Of a stretch of 64,000 bases of DNA, positions 54,201 to 62,259 are shown one piece after another. Position 1 is the stretch's first letter; the number at the start of each line of letters is the position of its first letter. Source of the DNA: a virus; the IMG/VR virus record IMGVR_UViG_3300028423_001161, positions 16,668 to 80,667 of that record. One strand, written 5' to 3'. The notes below the pieces were generated by a model. The model worked only from the letters and a program-made list of their open reading frames with translations, did no database searches and had not been told where the DNA came from. The translations under genes were made by a program, and so were the position numbers.

Positions 54201-57200
54201 ACCAAGCACCCACTGACACAGCAGGCACTACTACCACAGATTCAAGCTCTAGTGAAACTAGGTCAGTGGGCGAGCCAGATCCTGACACATTTACTGCAAC
54301 CACTAATCCATTGAGCACCCAAGACTGTGACGGTGTTCAGTACGGACGTCTAAGCTGGAACAACAGTGATCTCACAGCTACAACTGCAGAAGCAGATACT
54401 CCTGGCTCGTGGACAGGAACCACTCTGGAAGTGGGTGATCGCATTGCATTCCAGGCATCGTTTGGAGACGCACGCTGGTACGAAGGTCGCGTGACCCGAA
54501 ATGACTCAGGCAGGTTTGGTTGGAGCGTGCTTGATAATGAGCCGCCTAACCTTGCTAGCTGGGCAAGACAGTTTAGGTTTGGCGTGGTCATAGGCGAGCA
54601 CTGCCTGTATAGCACACAGGAAATAGTAGCACCTCCTCCTCCGCCACCCGAAGACGACAACGACACAGGAGGCGGCACTACTCCGCCTCCCACAGAGGAT
54701 GACACACTTGATCCTCCAGAACCGGGCACAACTCCTGAATCTAGATTCTTTACACCATTCAAGCATCCCAACTGGGCAATCTACCCTGAGTTCTACTGGG
54801 ACGGCCAACGCTACCAGGTCTATGAAGGTAGCCCAGGTGACTATGATCCTAGCACATTTGTGATTGTCAACACCGACGGACTGTTGGATGAATACGGCGA
54901 TGAAGATATTCCTCAGAGTGAGTGGCCAAGCATTGCCAGTGAAGCAGCTGAACAGGGCAAACTGCTGAGAAAAATCTATCGCATTGATCGCAATCCCTTG
55001 AATGAAAACACATTCGGACAGTACGCACCTGGGCGGCCTATTGCAGGCGGCACAGGCGCAAGACTGTTTCTCACCAGCGAAGAAGTGCCCGACTGCAGCG
55101 AGAAAAGCACTGCCAAAGAAAGCCTGGGCATGCCTGATGTGGTTGACGAAATAAATGCTCCCAATGCTATTACACGAGCACTCAATGATGCCTTAGAAAG
55201 TGCAGGCTATGCTCCCGAAGACATAGAATTTTCAGTGACGCCTGTTGGCGATCTATCTAAGATTTCACTGGACACACCTTTTAATGGAGTTTCAATTGAT
55301 TCTCCGACGCCAGGATTCCTTGAAAAGCTGGGCATACCAGCAGGCACATACAACACAGGCATACTCTGTCTTGAGGGCGAGCTTGCTGACCCCGATCTCA
55401 GCAATGAGCAAGCACTGGCGTTGGTGAGACAGCTCTATGATGATCCTGCCAACAACCTTGGGTTACTAGACAACCAAAGACTGGCTGATATTATTCCCAA
55501 CGACCCAGATGCGCTCAATGATCCCTCGTATGTGCTTAATCTTCTGTGTATAGGCAGACTGGGGAGATTGCTGCCACAGCCCAACGGTGGCGTTGCAGGA
55601 CCACTCAATGACAACAACAGTGTGTTCAATGATGCACTGCCCAGTAGAATACAAGAGCTTTATCAGTATGACATTGTTAATCTCTATGGCGAGAGCGTAA
55701 CGCTGTCTGGTTCTCAGCGCCAACAGGCGCCAGTGAATATTTTTGAAAGCAAACGCTTCAACGATAGCAACCGCATTGAAGACACAGCAAATACCATTGG
55801 TTTGATTGTGGATCAGTCAGACAGTTCAAATGTTACTGTGGTAGGCAGTGAAACTGCACTTGAAGACACAGCACTCAGCGCAGAGCCCAATGCCTGGGTA
55901 GACAACTATCAAGGCCAAGGCTGGGCATATTTGGAAAATGGTGTGGTGCAACTGCGTCAAGAACCACTGGTTGACATCAAGGCCATCGACAGTGCCCAGA
56001 TGTATCAAGCAGAAACAGGCGAAACTGCTCTGCAACTGAACTTCTGGGATCCGTTCAAAGGTGTATTGCCTGGCTTTATACAGAACGAAATACATTTTAT
56101 CTCAGACGAAGACCCAGTGAGCTACAACAATGCTAGGACCATGTTTGGCCGTAACACAGTGGGCAAAGTGTGGTGGGACACCAGCACAGTGAGATATGAA
56201 TGGTACGAGCAAGGTTCAAATCAACAGCGCCGCGACCGCTGGGGCCGTGCTTTCCCCGGCAGTAGCATCACAGTGTGTGAATGGGTGGAAAGCACCGCAC
56301 TGCCTGCTAATTGGAACGGCAACGGCATACCCAGATGGGCAGATCGTTATATCACAGAACGCAGACAAGATCCAGACACAGGCGAGTATCAGCTTTACTA
56401 CTATTATTGGGTACAAAACCGCAGTGTGATTGACGATCGCATAGCACGCAAATGGAATCGTCAGTGGGACACACAAACCATTGCGCGTTATATTTCAAAT
56501 CCAGTGGGCTATGGCGTGAGTCTGATTAACTTTGTCAGCAACGACGGAATTACACTGAACAATACCAAAAACTCTATATCCGACGAAGACCATCACCTAC
56601 AGGTTAATTTTGATAGAAATCTAAATCCTAACGGACTCAAGCACACAGCATGGAAGCTGATGCGCGACGGTGATAGCCGCAGCACAGTACCCGAGCATCT
56701 AGCAGACAAACTCATTGACAGTTTGTGTGGAGAAAATGCTCTGGGACAGCCTGTGCCCGACCCCACGCTGAGTGTGGTAGAACGCTTGGGCATCAAGTTT
56801 CGCCCACGGCAAAGCATGTTCCGTGATGCTAAGGCTGCGCGACGTGTAATGGCAAGCACATTGAATCGCATCCTCAGCAACACCAAGGTACGCTCTGAAC
56901 ACCCCAATTGGGATTCTTCGCTGCCGTCACAGAGAACCTATGTTCAAACACGCAACTGGTATGCTGTGCTAAGAGTAGACCCTACTACCAACGAGCAAAT
57001 ACTCTATGATGACAGTTACAAACCTGTGCTAAATGTAGACAGTGTGAGCGATCTTTTCAAACTCAACGATTTACCCGATGGCACAGTGGTGCAGGTCATA
57101 GGCAGCAAAGACGACAACAATCAACTGTGGCAGTATATTGCACGAGAGCAAGACTTTCGACAGATTTCCATATTTGATGAAACTGTGGCGCTTGCAGATC

Positions 57201-59413
57201 AAGTGTTCACTGACGACACTAACACCACGTTGGCCACAGAGCTTAGACTGTTTTTGGAAGCACTCAGGGACATTGTTTTTGATGGTACAGAACTGTGGAA
57301 CACTTTCTTCTTTGAAATGGTCAAACATGCACACATGGAGCAACAGCAACTGAGCTGGGCATTCAAAACCACGTTCTTGTATGTAGACAAAGAAGAAGAG
57401 GACCTAGTCAAGTTCACAGGATTCAAAGCAGACAACTTCCAGAAAGTTCTGGATTATATGAATGAAGTTAAGCCTTACAGTGCCAAGATACGCGAGTACA
57501 AGGATACCAAACGTGCGCCTGTTGAACTCATTGGACAAAACAACATCAGTGACTACGATAAGCCGCCATATGCTGATCCCAACACAGGTGAAGTACGTTC
57601 ATTGAACACACGCGATGTGGTTGATTGGCAAATCATGAGCAGTGACAGCAGATACATTGACTATTTCACTGCACTTGCCAGCAGTGATACATCACCGTTG
57701 CGTAAAGCAACCACACGTCTGACCTTTGATAGAACACACTGGCAACCCACAGAACTAGATTGGAATCCACTGTTGACCACAATCAATCAAAGCATGGCCA
57801 ACAACATGGCTGCCCTCAACAGCGGCAGTGTGGCAGAAGCTGATCAGAGAGCCATTGATAGAATATTCTTGTATGACAGCGAACTAAGAACAGTGTTTGC
57901 CAATGAGGTCAACATCTACTTTGGTGATCCCACAGACTTTGACAGTGTGATAGCAGACAGCGCCAAGTTGTTGGAAATTTTAGAAGCCGGACAGCTCAAT
58001 CGCACACTGGCCATGCTCAAAGACAAAGTTGGCGGCAATTGGCGCGGCGAAACACTAGATGCTAACGGCTTTAACAGTTTCTTGGATAGTGTCGACTACA
58101 TCAGTGATATTATCACCGAGTTTGGGTTCGACAGCGAACCATGGGACGAGAACACAGACAATGATGTAGTTGAACAGAATGTGGTCTTCGACAATGATGC
58201 AGGGGTTTACACTGTGATCAACAATGACTTGCCTGGTGCAATTGGCATAGGAGATCAGTCATGGGACAGCGTCAAGCAGATCGTTGACTATGAGGGAGTG
58301 TTCAACACCGAAACACAAGGCAACGTCACACTGGTGCGCAACGGTGAACTCTACGAAGGATTTGATGCTACCACATTCCAGCGCGTGCTCTATGGCGAAG
58401 AGCGACCCGAAGAAATGGCTGTGTTTGGCCCCCTGGAGAACCTGATTGTCACAGTTACTACAACTCCATATGAACTAGGCAATGTGGAACTTGAACAAGT
58501 TTCTACCAGTGCAGCCAATGTCACCTATCGCATACACGAAAATTTATTTGGCGGCACAGATTACCTGCGCATCAGCAACCAAACAAGCACTGTGTTGAGC
58601 AAAGAATTCAACACTTACAGTGATCAGATAGAACTCAACGATGGTGGATTCTTGCCTGATGTAACTTCACAGGATCCTGGTGCTGTGTGGATTGGCACTG
58701 AGTTGGTGTACTACGGTTATCGCAACGGCAATGTGCTCAGTTTACTCACCCGAGGGGCACTAGGCACAACTATTCAGGATCATTCTCAGGGAACTGCTGT
58801 ATATAGTGCAGACGAGTCGGAGACGTTCAATCATCTTAATCCGCGTGCTAACATTTGGCTAGATGTTGGTCGAGTATATGACAGTGGCGATCTCTGGGAC
58901 CAGGGTGTTCTCACTGGCCCCGGTGCAGATGGCAAGTTTGGAACACCCGAAGATGTTGATGCATATCTTGATGATGAATATGACACGCTGGATGCCTGGG
59001 ACGAAATTGCAAATTCCAATATCACAGTTGCCACTGTTGATGGTTCTGTGACTGCCGTGACCAATGCAAACACTGTGGCAGAAATCACACTAGCCGCCAA
59101 TTTATCGCTTGAGGTCAACGAAGCCGTGCGTGTAACAAACTCAAATATAGCAGATGTAGTGAGAGTTTCCAGCATAGACTCCAGTGGTAGCAATATCACA
59201 ATCACTGCCAGTTACACAGAGGAACTTGACTCCAACGTGTTTGTGGCAAACGCCAACATCACTGTAAGTGCATTTGATTATGGGGCACAGTCAAATGCAG
59301 ATTTCTGGGATGCAGCAAATGTGACAGTAGACACTGCAAGGAGTCTTGCTGATAGGTCAAATGCTGATTTCACAGCAACTACCAGCATTATGAAATTTTT
59401 GCATAGATTATAA
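51203..59413 (+). CDS. Very large virion structural protein (2736 residues)
   Basis: N-terminal MKNIQPSTSSKQRFNEVPYP, then polar Asn/Ser-rich sequence to about residue 560. GSGY-type beta repeats lie at about 572-646. A proline/acidic linker (APPPPPPEDDN onward, about 1142-1180) separates the halves. Residues about 1610-2110 contain GKVWWDTSTVRYEWYEQGSN, YYYYWVQNR, TLSVVERLGIKFRPRQSMF and YMNEVKPYSAKIREYKD, a block I recall from giant baseplate-associated proteins of marine T4-like phages. The C-terminal 250 residues are again Asn/Ser/Val-rich beta. It starts five bases after the PA14 gene, with only a weak ribosome site (GAG). The exact virion position is unknown. Confidence 0.7.
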   Translation: MKNIQPSTSSKQRFNEVPYPFVTQSQYQKFLNCIDSENLSLSADGLGFTAEQLRCAAKVLGTCPPGYQSRCENLNIQQQVDTPILSPAPGVNPANARSSVRVPTDNSNLAVSDSRTSVFRKGQYTTSFGSSDAGTQATNSQKTYMPSSFVKPKQQLITREQYGFVADLDNDRFVSDTAQRVSGGYVVPLSQSLQTASRTPRAIKNIELQNQPWAQGLQSLNNLNDTASSIRINPKRIGSKVNIGQRPIDNVVPGRKSIDTPQGTVSNSSFTGPAFDQPVAEDVTGSTIDSEGNSTALGKAIDNLESNQNSDNATSAGNSVIDTENIRFNNVPEVEITPLVLDDSGDYVPAGQTAIARLSKPTPEYTVTGESMLGIPENSEVYFNGQKVIIRGNDPRDIATQVNCANINLTARTTRGAGGQPDVVISSCDGSPWTVANGCAGGRYKQVGDFHINRGFEQQTNLSETSSLTNNATVIPASLSSFTNSNGTGQRNPFQVIGADGDPVLQTSDSGGLPNRSDYIRYFPTPDATGPGVTSLLPQDTQTFTENRVFSTGGSGYRIGDRLRLVGGTPVNSSKAPLTVICIDSAGAGYTDPANLEVIINSDGNAPGIGASAVVTELDESGGIADIQVINQGAGYDVQNPPTIEIRDRSPLSQDLTDISAAWPEEVTLDGGSIVRILAEQDIDDPSGESAGQRAFFTRFVRTTAPVQFGTSNSYTRTISHSGNLSGSEIGMYFQENAAQQSLALVLDQEIAELDENIRRFSYIGISVDGGQEQLYWIPDLSTTEGAGDRYPNFAGVVTLESAFDSQQDVEAAFPEGSTVSIRVKTPWWKNLVPGNNGERPTLVDTVDPRVQKVPAQLSAKIGIRPDAVNNPDSLENTNSAFLDGYSGLAGPLRVAKFIVTAVDNEGGITALRVIDRGLYKIFPSDLTYGIPLEYDYESQGLATLSESGTSIDSTQRYRLLGVGDPARDNIGYGPGHPEYQSYSYIGDGSNIAYVGSAADQAPTDTAGTTTTDSSSSETRSVGEPDPDTFTATTNPLSTQDCDGVQYGRLSWNNSDLTATTAEADTPGSWTGTTLEVGDRIAFQASFGDARWYEGRVTRNDSGRFGWSVLDNEPPNLASWARQFRFGVVIGEHCLYSTQEIVAPPPPPPEDDNDTGGGTTPPPTEDDTLDPPEPGTTPESRFFTPFKHPNWAIYPEFYWDGQRYQVYEGSPGDYDPSTFVIVNTDGLLDEYGDEDIPQSEWPSIASEAAEQGKLLRKIYRIDRNPLNENTFGQYAPGRPIAGGTGARLFLTSEEVPDCSEKSTAKESLGMPDVVDEINAPNAITRALNDALESAGYAPEDIEFSVTPVGDLSKISLDTPFNGVSIDSPTPGFLEKLGIPAGTYNTGILCLEGELADPDLSNEQALALVRQLYDDPANNLGLLDNQRLADIIPNDPDALNDPSYVLNLLCIGRLGRLLPQPNGGVAGPLNDNNSVFNDALPSRIQELYQYDIVNLYGESVTLSGSQRQQAPVNIFESKRFNDSNRIEDTANTIGLIVDQSDSSNVTVVGSETALEDTALSAEPNAWVDNYQGQGWAYLENGVVQLRQEPLVDIKAIDSAQMYQAETGETALQLNFWDPFKGVLPGFIQNEIHFISDEDPVSYNNARTMFGRNTVGKVWWDTSTVRYEWYEQGSNQQRRDRWGRAFPGSSITVCEWVESTALPANWNGNGIPRWADRYITERRQDPDTGEYQLYYYYWVQNRSVIDDRIARKWNRQWDTQTIARYISNPVGYGVSLINFVSNDGITLNNTKNSISDEDHHLQVNFDRNLNPNGLKHTAWKLMRDGDSRSTVPEHLADKLIDSLCGENALGQPVPDPTLSVVERLGIKFRPRQSMFRDAKAARRVMASTLNRILSNTKVRSEHPNWDSSLPSQRTYVQTRNWYAVLRVDPTTNEQILYDDSYKPVLNVDSVSDLFKLNDLPDGTVVQVIGSKDDNNQLWQYIAREQDFRQISIFDETVALADQVFTDDTNTTLATELRLFLEALRDIVFDGTELWNTFFFEMVKHAHMEQQQLSWAFKTTFLYVDKEEEDLVKFTGFKADNFQKVLDYMNEVKPYSAKIREYKDTKRAPVELIGQNNISDYDKPPYADPNTGEVRSLNTRDVVDWQIMSSDSRYIDYFTALASSDTSPLRKATTRLTFDRTHWQPTELDWNPLLTTINQSMANNMAALNSGSVAEADQRAIDRIFLYDSELRTVFANEVNIYFGDPTDFDSVIADSAKLLEILEAGQLNRTLAMLKDKVGGNWRGETLDANGFNSFLDSVDYISDIITEFGFDSEPWDENTDNDVVEQNVVFDNDAGVYTVINNDLPGAIGIGDQSWDSVKQIVDYEGVFNTETQGNVTLVRNGELYEGFDATTFQRVLYGEERPEEMAVFGPLENLIVTVTTTPYELGNVELEQVSTSAANVTYRIHENLFGGTDYLRISNQTSTVLSKEFNTYSDQIELNDGGFLPDVTSQDPGAVWIGTELVYYGYRNGNVLSLLTRGALGTTIQDHSQGTAVYSADESETFNHLNPRANIWLDVGRVYDSGDLWDQGVLTGPGADGKFGTPEDVDAYLDDEYDTLDAWDEIANSNITVATVDGSVTAVTNANTVAEITLAANLSLEVNEAVRVTNSNIADVVRVSSIDSSGSNITITASYTEELDSNVFVANANITVSAFDYGAQSNADFWDAANVTVDTARSLADRSNADFTATTSIMKFLHRL

Positions 59414-59438
59414 CAGCAGGTCTGGAGCTCTACACAGT

Positions 59439-59446
59439 GATAAATA
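59439..59446 (+). promoter_or_regulatory. Late promoter box GATAAATA close to a start codon
   Basis: Exact GATAAATA, five bases before ATG 59452 and 41 before ATG 59488. It begins a new late transcript for the fibre genes at the right end of the window. Confidence 0.72.
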
Positions 59447-59451
59447 ACAGC

Positions 59452-60111
59452 ATGAACCAGCCAAAAAACAAGGATACACCAGAGAATATGAATTCACAAC
59501 ACACAACACCTGATGATAACGCAGGCATCAATGTCAGTGGCCATATACTGATCCGAGACGCAGAAACCGGCGAAGAGCTGGTCAACAAACGCAATGCCAT
59601 ACACTACGGCAATATGGCAAACACAGTGGCACAGTTGTTAGCCAACGACCCATCAACTCCTTATATTCACTATATGGCCTTTGGTAATGGTGCAACCAGT
59701 GTAGACACTGCAGGTCGTGTGGTGTACAAGACTCCCCGAGTGACAGAAGCACTGGAAAGCGGTGCTAATCTGTACAGCAGAACCTATTTCAAGGTTGTTA
59801 GCAACACCAGCGAAAATCAACAACAGGATCAAAACAGAATAGATGTTATTCCGGGTGTGAGCTACACTGATCTCAAGGTAACCTGCACCCTGGGATTTGG
59901 TGAGCCATCAGGCCAGGATATTTTTGATAGCAGCATCAACAACGACGGTGATTATGTGTTTGACGAATTGGCACTGTTTACATATCCTTCGGACACAACC
60001 GAAGAGATTGACAGCAGTAACATGCTCACACATGTGATTTTTCACCCAGTGCAGAAGAGCACAAACCGCATCATTGAGATTGTTTATACTGTGAGAATTC
60101 AGCTCAGCTAA
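59452..60111 (+). CDS. Conserved marine T4-like structural protein
   Basis: A protein of 219 residues from ATG 59452, or 207 from ATG 59488. An upstream in-frame GTG at 59437 overlaps the late box and is unlikely. The segments INVSGHILIRDAETGEELVN, RNAIHYGNMANTVAQLL, IHYMAFGNGATSV, VTCTLGFGEP, GDYVFDELALF and LTHVIFHPVQKSTNRIIEIVYTVRIQ form a pattern I recall from a small conserved structural protein of cyanophage relatives, next to fibre genes. If ATG 59452 is used the mRNA is nearly leaderless; ATG 59488 has only a weak AGAGA. Function in the virion is not known. Confidence 0.75.
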   Translation: MNQPKNKDTPENMNSQHTTPDDNAGINVSGHILIRDAETGEELVNKRNAIHYGNMANTVAQLLANDPSTPYIHYMAFGNGATSVDTAGRVVYKTPRVTEALESGANLYSRTYFKVVSNTSENQQQDQNRIDVIPGVSYTDLKVTCTLGFGEPSGQDIFDSSINNDGDYVFDELALFTYPSDTTEEIDSSNMLTHVIFHPVQKSTNRIIEIVYTVRIQLS

Positions 60112-60123
60112 AAAGGAACTATA

Positions 60124-62256
60124 GTGGCATACGTAATCGACACCAGAAGCGGACAGCAAATTTTAATTGAAGATAACTCTCTCAACGAAGAGTTTTCTAT
60201 CAAACTGGTAGGACGTAACTATTCCAACTATGGGGAACCTATTGCTGAAAACTTCGTAGACTTGCTGACCAGTTTTGGCAACGACTCTCCGCCTGCACGA
60301 GCCGTGCAAGGACAGGTTTGGTGGGACACAGGCACCCAACAGCTCAGAGTATATGACGAAAGCGCGCAGTGGCGCAGTGCGTCAAGCGTTAGACTGTTCA
60401 GCAATGGCGAGCCAACAGGCAACACCAGTGCACCTAACAATCCTGGGTCTATGTATTTTGCCCCTGATCTAGGAAAACTTTTTGTTCACAACAACACAGA
60501 ATTTGTGCCCGCTGTTGTTCCTGGCGAGGTCATTGACCCCAACAACTATCTGAGCAACAGTCTTGCTAGTGTGCCCAGTGGTGTAACTTCAATGTTTGGT
60601 ACACGTCTGCAGAATATTTTCATCAACGATAGCACAGACATTTATCGTGCTGTGCTAGCTGTAAATTATCAAGGCAACAGTGAAAACACTGTTGCTGTGT
60701 TCAACGGCGACAGTGACTTTGAAGTAAACACCAGTTCCTTGCATTTCAGCGAAGGCGAAACATTGCAGGGCGCCGGCGATTATATCACACAACTCACCGA
60801 TTCAGATAATCTAGGCACAACCATCTATCGTGGTCTGAATGTGCACGATGCTGCTATTTCAGCTCTGCGCGTCAATGATTCTGTAACGCCGTTGAACAAC
60901 AGTGCTGTGATAGGCTCTATGAGCAATCCTTTTGAGCACGGTTATTTTGAAACTGTCACAGGCAATGTTACAGGCAATCTTGTGGGCAATGTGCTGGCAG
61001 GTGATGCCAACACAATTATCCTAGACAATGGCACAGATGGCACAGACGCAGAGTTCACAGGCAATGTAGTAGGTCAAGTCTCAGATATATCAAATCACAG
61101 CACCACTGATTTGTCTGAGGGCAACAATCTCTATTACACCACAGAGCGTGTGAGAACCAACGTGAGTGTGGACGCACAGAGCAATCTGTTGTACAACAAT
61201 GTCACAGGTGTATTCAATCATCAGCTAACCACAGACGATGTTGCCGAAGGTGATAACCTCTATTATACCACTGCCCGAGTGAGGGCAAATGTCAGTGCAA
61301 CAAACACAGGCACAGGCTTCGGTGATCTCAGCTATGACGAGCCTAACGGTGTTTTCTCATATGATAGAGTAACCACAGCTGAAATACGAGACCAACTGTC
61401 AGCAGGCACAGGAATCTCATACAACACTGCTACTGGCTCTATCGCTGCCGATGAAGCCAACATTGACCATGACAGCCTTGGAGGGTTTGTAGCAGGAGAA
61501 CATGTCAATCACAACACTGTGAGTATTATTGCAGGCAACGGCCTGGCAGGAGGCGGCAATATTTCAGCCAGCCGCACACTAAACATCGGCGAGGGCTATG
61601 GCATTGATGTAGACAACGACAGCATCTCAGTGGATAACACACAAATACGTCAACTGTTTAGCATCAATTCCAGTGACCAAACTGTGTTATCGTTTGACAC
61701 AGGCACTGGTGTGATTTCTTTTCTAGGCGACACAGATGTAGCAACCAGTAATCTAGGCACATGGGTGAGAACAGCAAATGTTTCACAGGATGTGTTTGGA
61801 GTCAAGTCATGGAAAGACGAAGTTAGATTTGAAAATCCTGGTTCAGGAAATAACATAGTGTTCTCCAATGACCCCACTGTAGCCTATGGTGATCCTGGGC
61901 TCACATTCAATGGCTCAAGCGGAAGCGTGGAATTTGGTTCCACTGGATCTATTGTGGCCAGCGACGATATCACTGCTTTTTCGGATCGCAAGCTCAAGAC
62001 CAATCTTGAACAGATTGAAAATGCGCTTGACAAGGTCACTGAGCTCACAGGATATATCTATGAGAGAATCGAACAGCCAGGACACAAGCACACTGGATTG
62101 ATTGCTCAGGATGTAGAAAAAGTCTTACCAGAAGCAGTGAGCGACAACGATGGCACGCTGTCAGTGGCCTATGGCAACCTTATGGGACTAATGGTAGAAG
62201 CCATTAAAGAACTCAAACAGGAAGTACAGTCGCTCAAACAACAGCGCGGCGAGTAA
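60124..62256 (+). CDS. Tail fibre protein with shaft repeats and S74 chaperone domain
   Basis: A 710-residue protein with a GTG start (AAGGA six bases upstream). N-terminal AYVIDTRSGQQILIEDNSLN, then LVGRNYSNYGEPIAENFVDLL and QGQVWWDTGTQQLRVYD are the base-attachment module of cyanophage-type fibres. Residues about 305-410 contain the shaft repeat TDLSEGNNLYYTTERVRTNV, also used by the leftward fibre genes. From about residue 618, SDRKLKTNLEQIENALDKVT and YIYERIEQPGHKHTGLIAQDVEKVLPEAV form a peptidase S74 intramolecular chaperone, with the SDRKLK serine expected to be the self-cleavage site, and it ends in a coiled coil (KELKQEVQSLKQQ). The chaperone trimerises the fibre and is then removed. 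Confidence 0.88.
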   Translation: MAYVIDTRSGQQILIEDNSLNEEFSIKLVGRNYSNYGEPIAENFVDLLTSFGNDSPPARAVQGQVWWDTGTQQLRVYDESAQWRSASSVRLFSNGEPTGNTSAPNNPGSMYFAPDLGKLFVHNNTEFVPAVVPGEVIDPNNYLSNSLASVPSGVTSMFGTRLQNIFINDSTDIYRAVLAVNYQGNSENTVAVFNGDSDFEVNTSSLHFSEGETLQGAGDYITQLTDSDNLGTTIYRGLNVHDAAISALRVNDSVTPLNNSAVIGSMSNPFEHGYFETVTGNVTGNLVGNVLAGDANTIILDNGTDGTDAEFTGNVVGQVSDISNHSTTDLSEGNNLYYTTERVRTNVSVDAQSNLLYNNVTGVFNHQLTTDDVAEGDNLYYTTARVRANVSATNTGTGFGDLSYDEPNGVFSYDRVTTAEIRDQLSAGTGISYNTATGSIAADEANIDHDSLGGFVAGEHVNHNTVSIIAGNGLAGGGNISASRTLNIGEGYGIDVDNDSISVDNTQIRQLFSINSSDQTVLSFDTGTGVISFLGDTDVATSNLGTWVRTANVSQDVFGVKSWKDEVRFENPGSGNNIVFSNDPTVAYGDPGLTFNGSSGSVEFGSTGSIVASDDITAFSDRKLKTNLEQIENALDKVTELTGYIYERIEQPGHKHTGLIAQDVEKVLPEAVSDNDGTLSVAYGNLMGLMVEAIKELKQEVQSLKQQRGE

Positions 62257-62259
62257 GTC

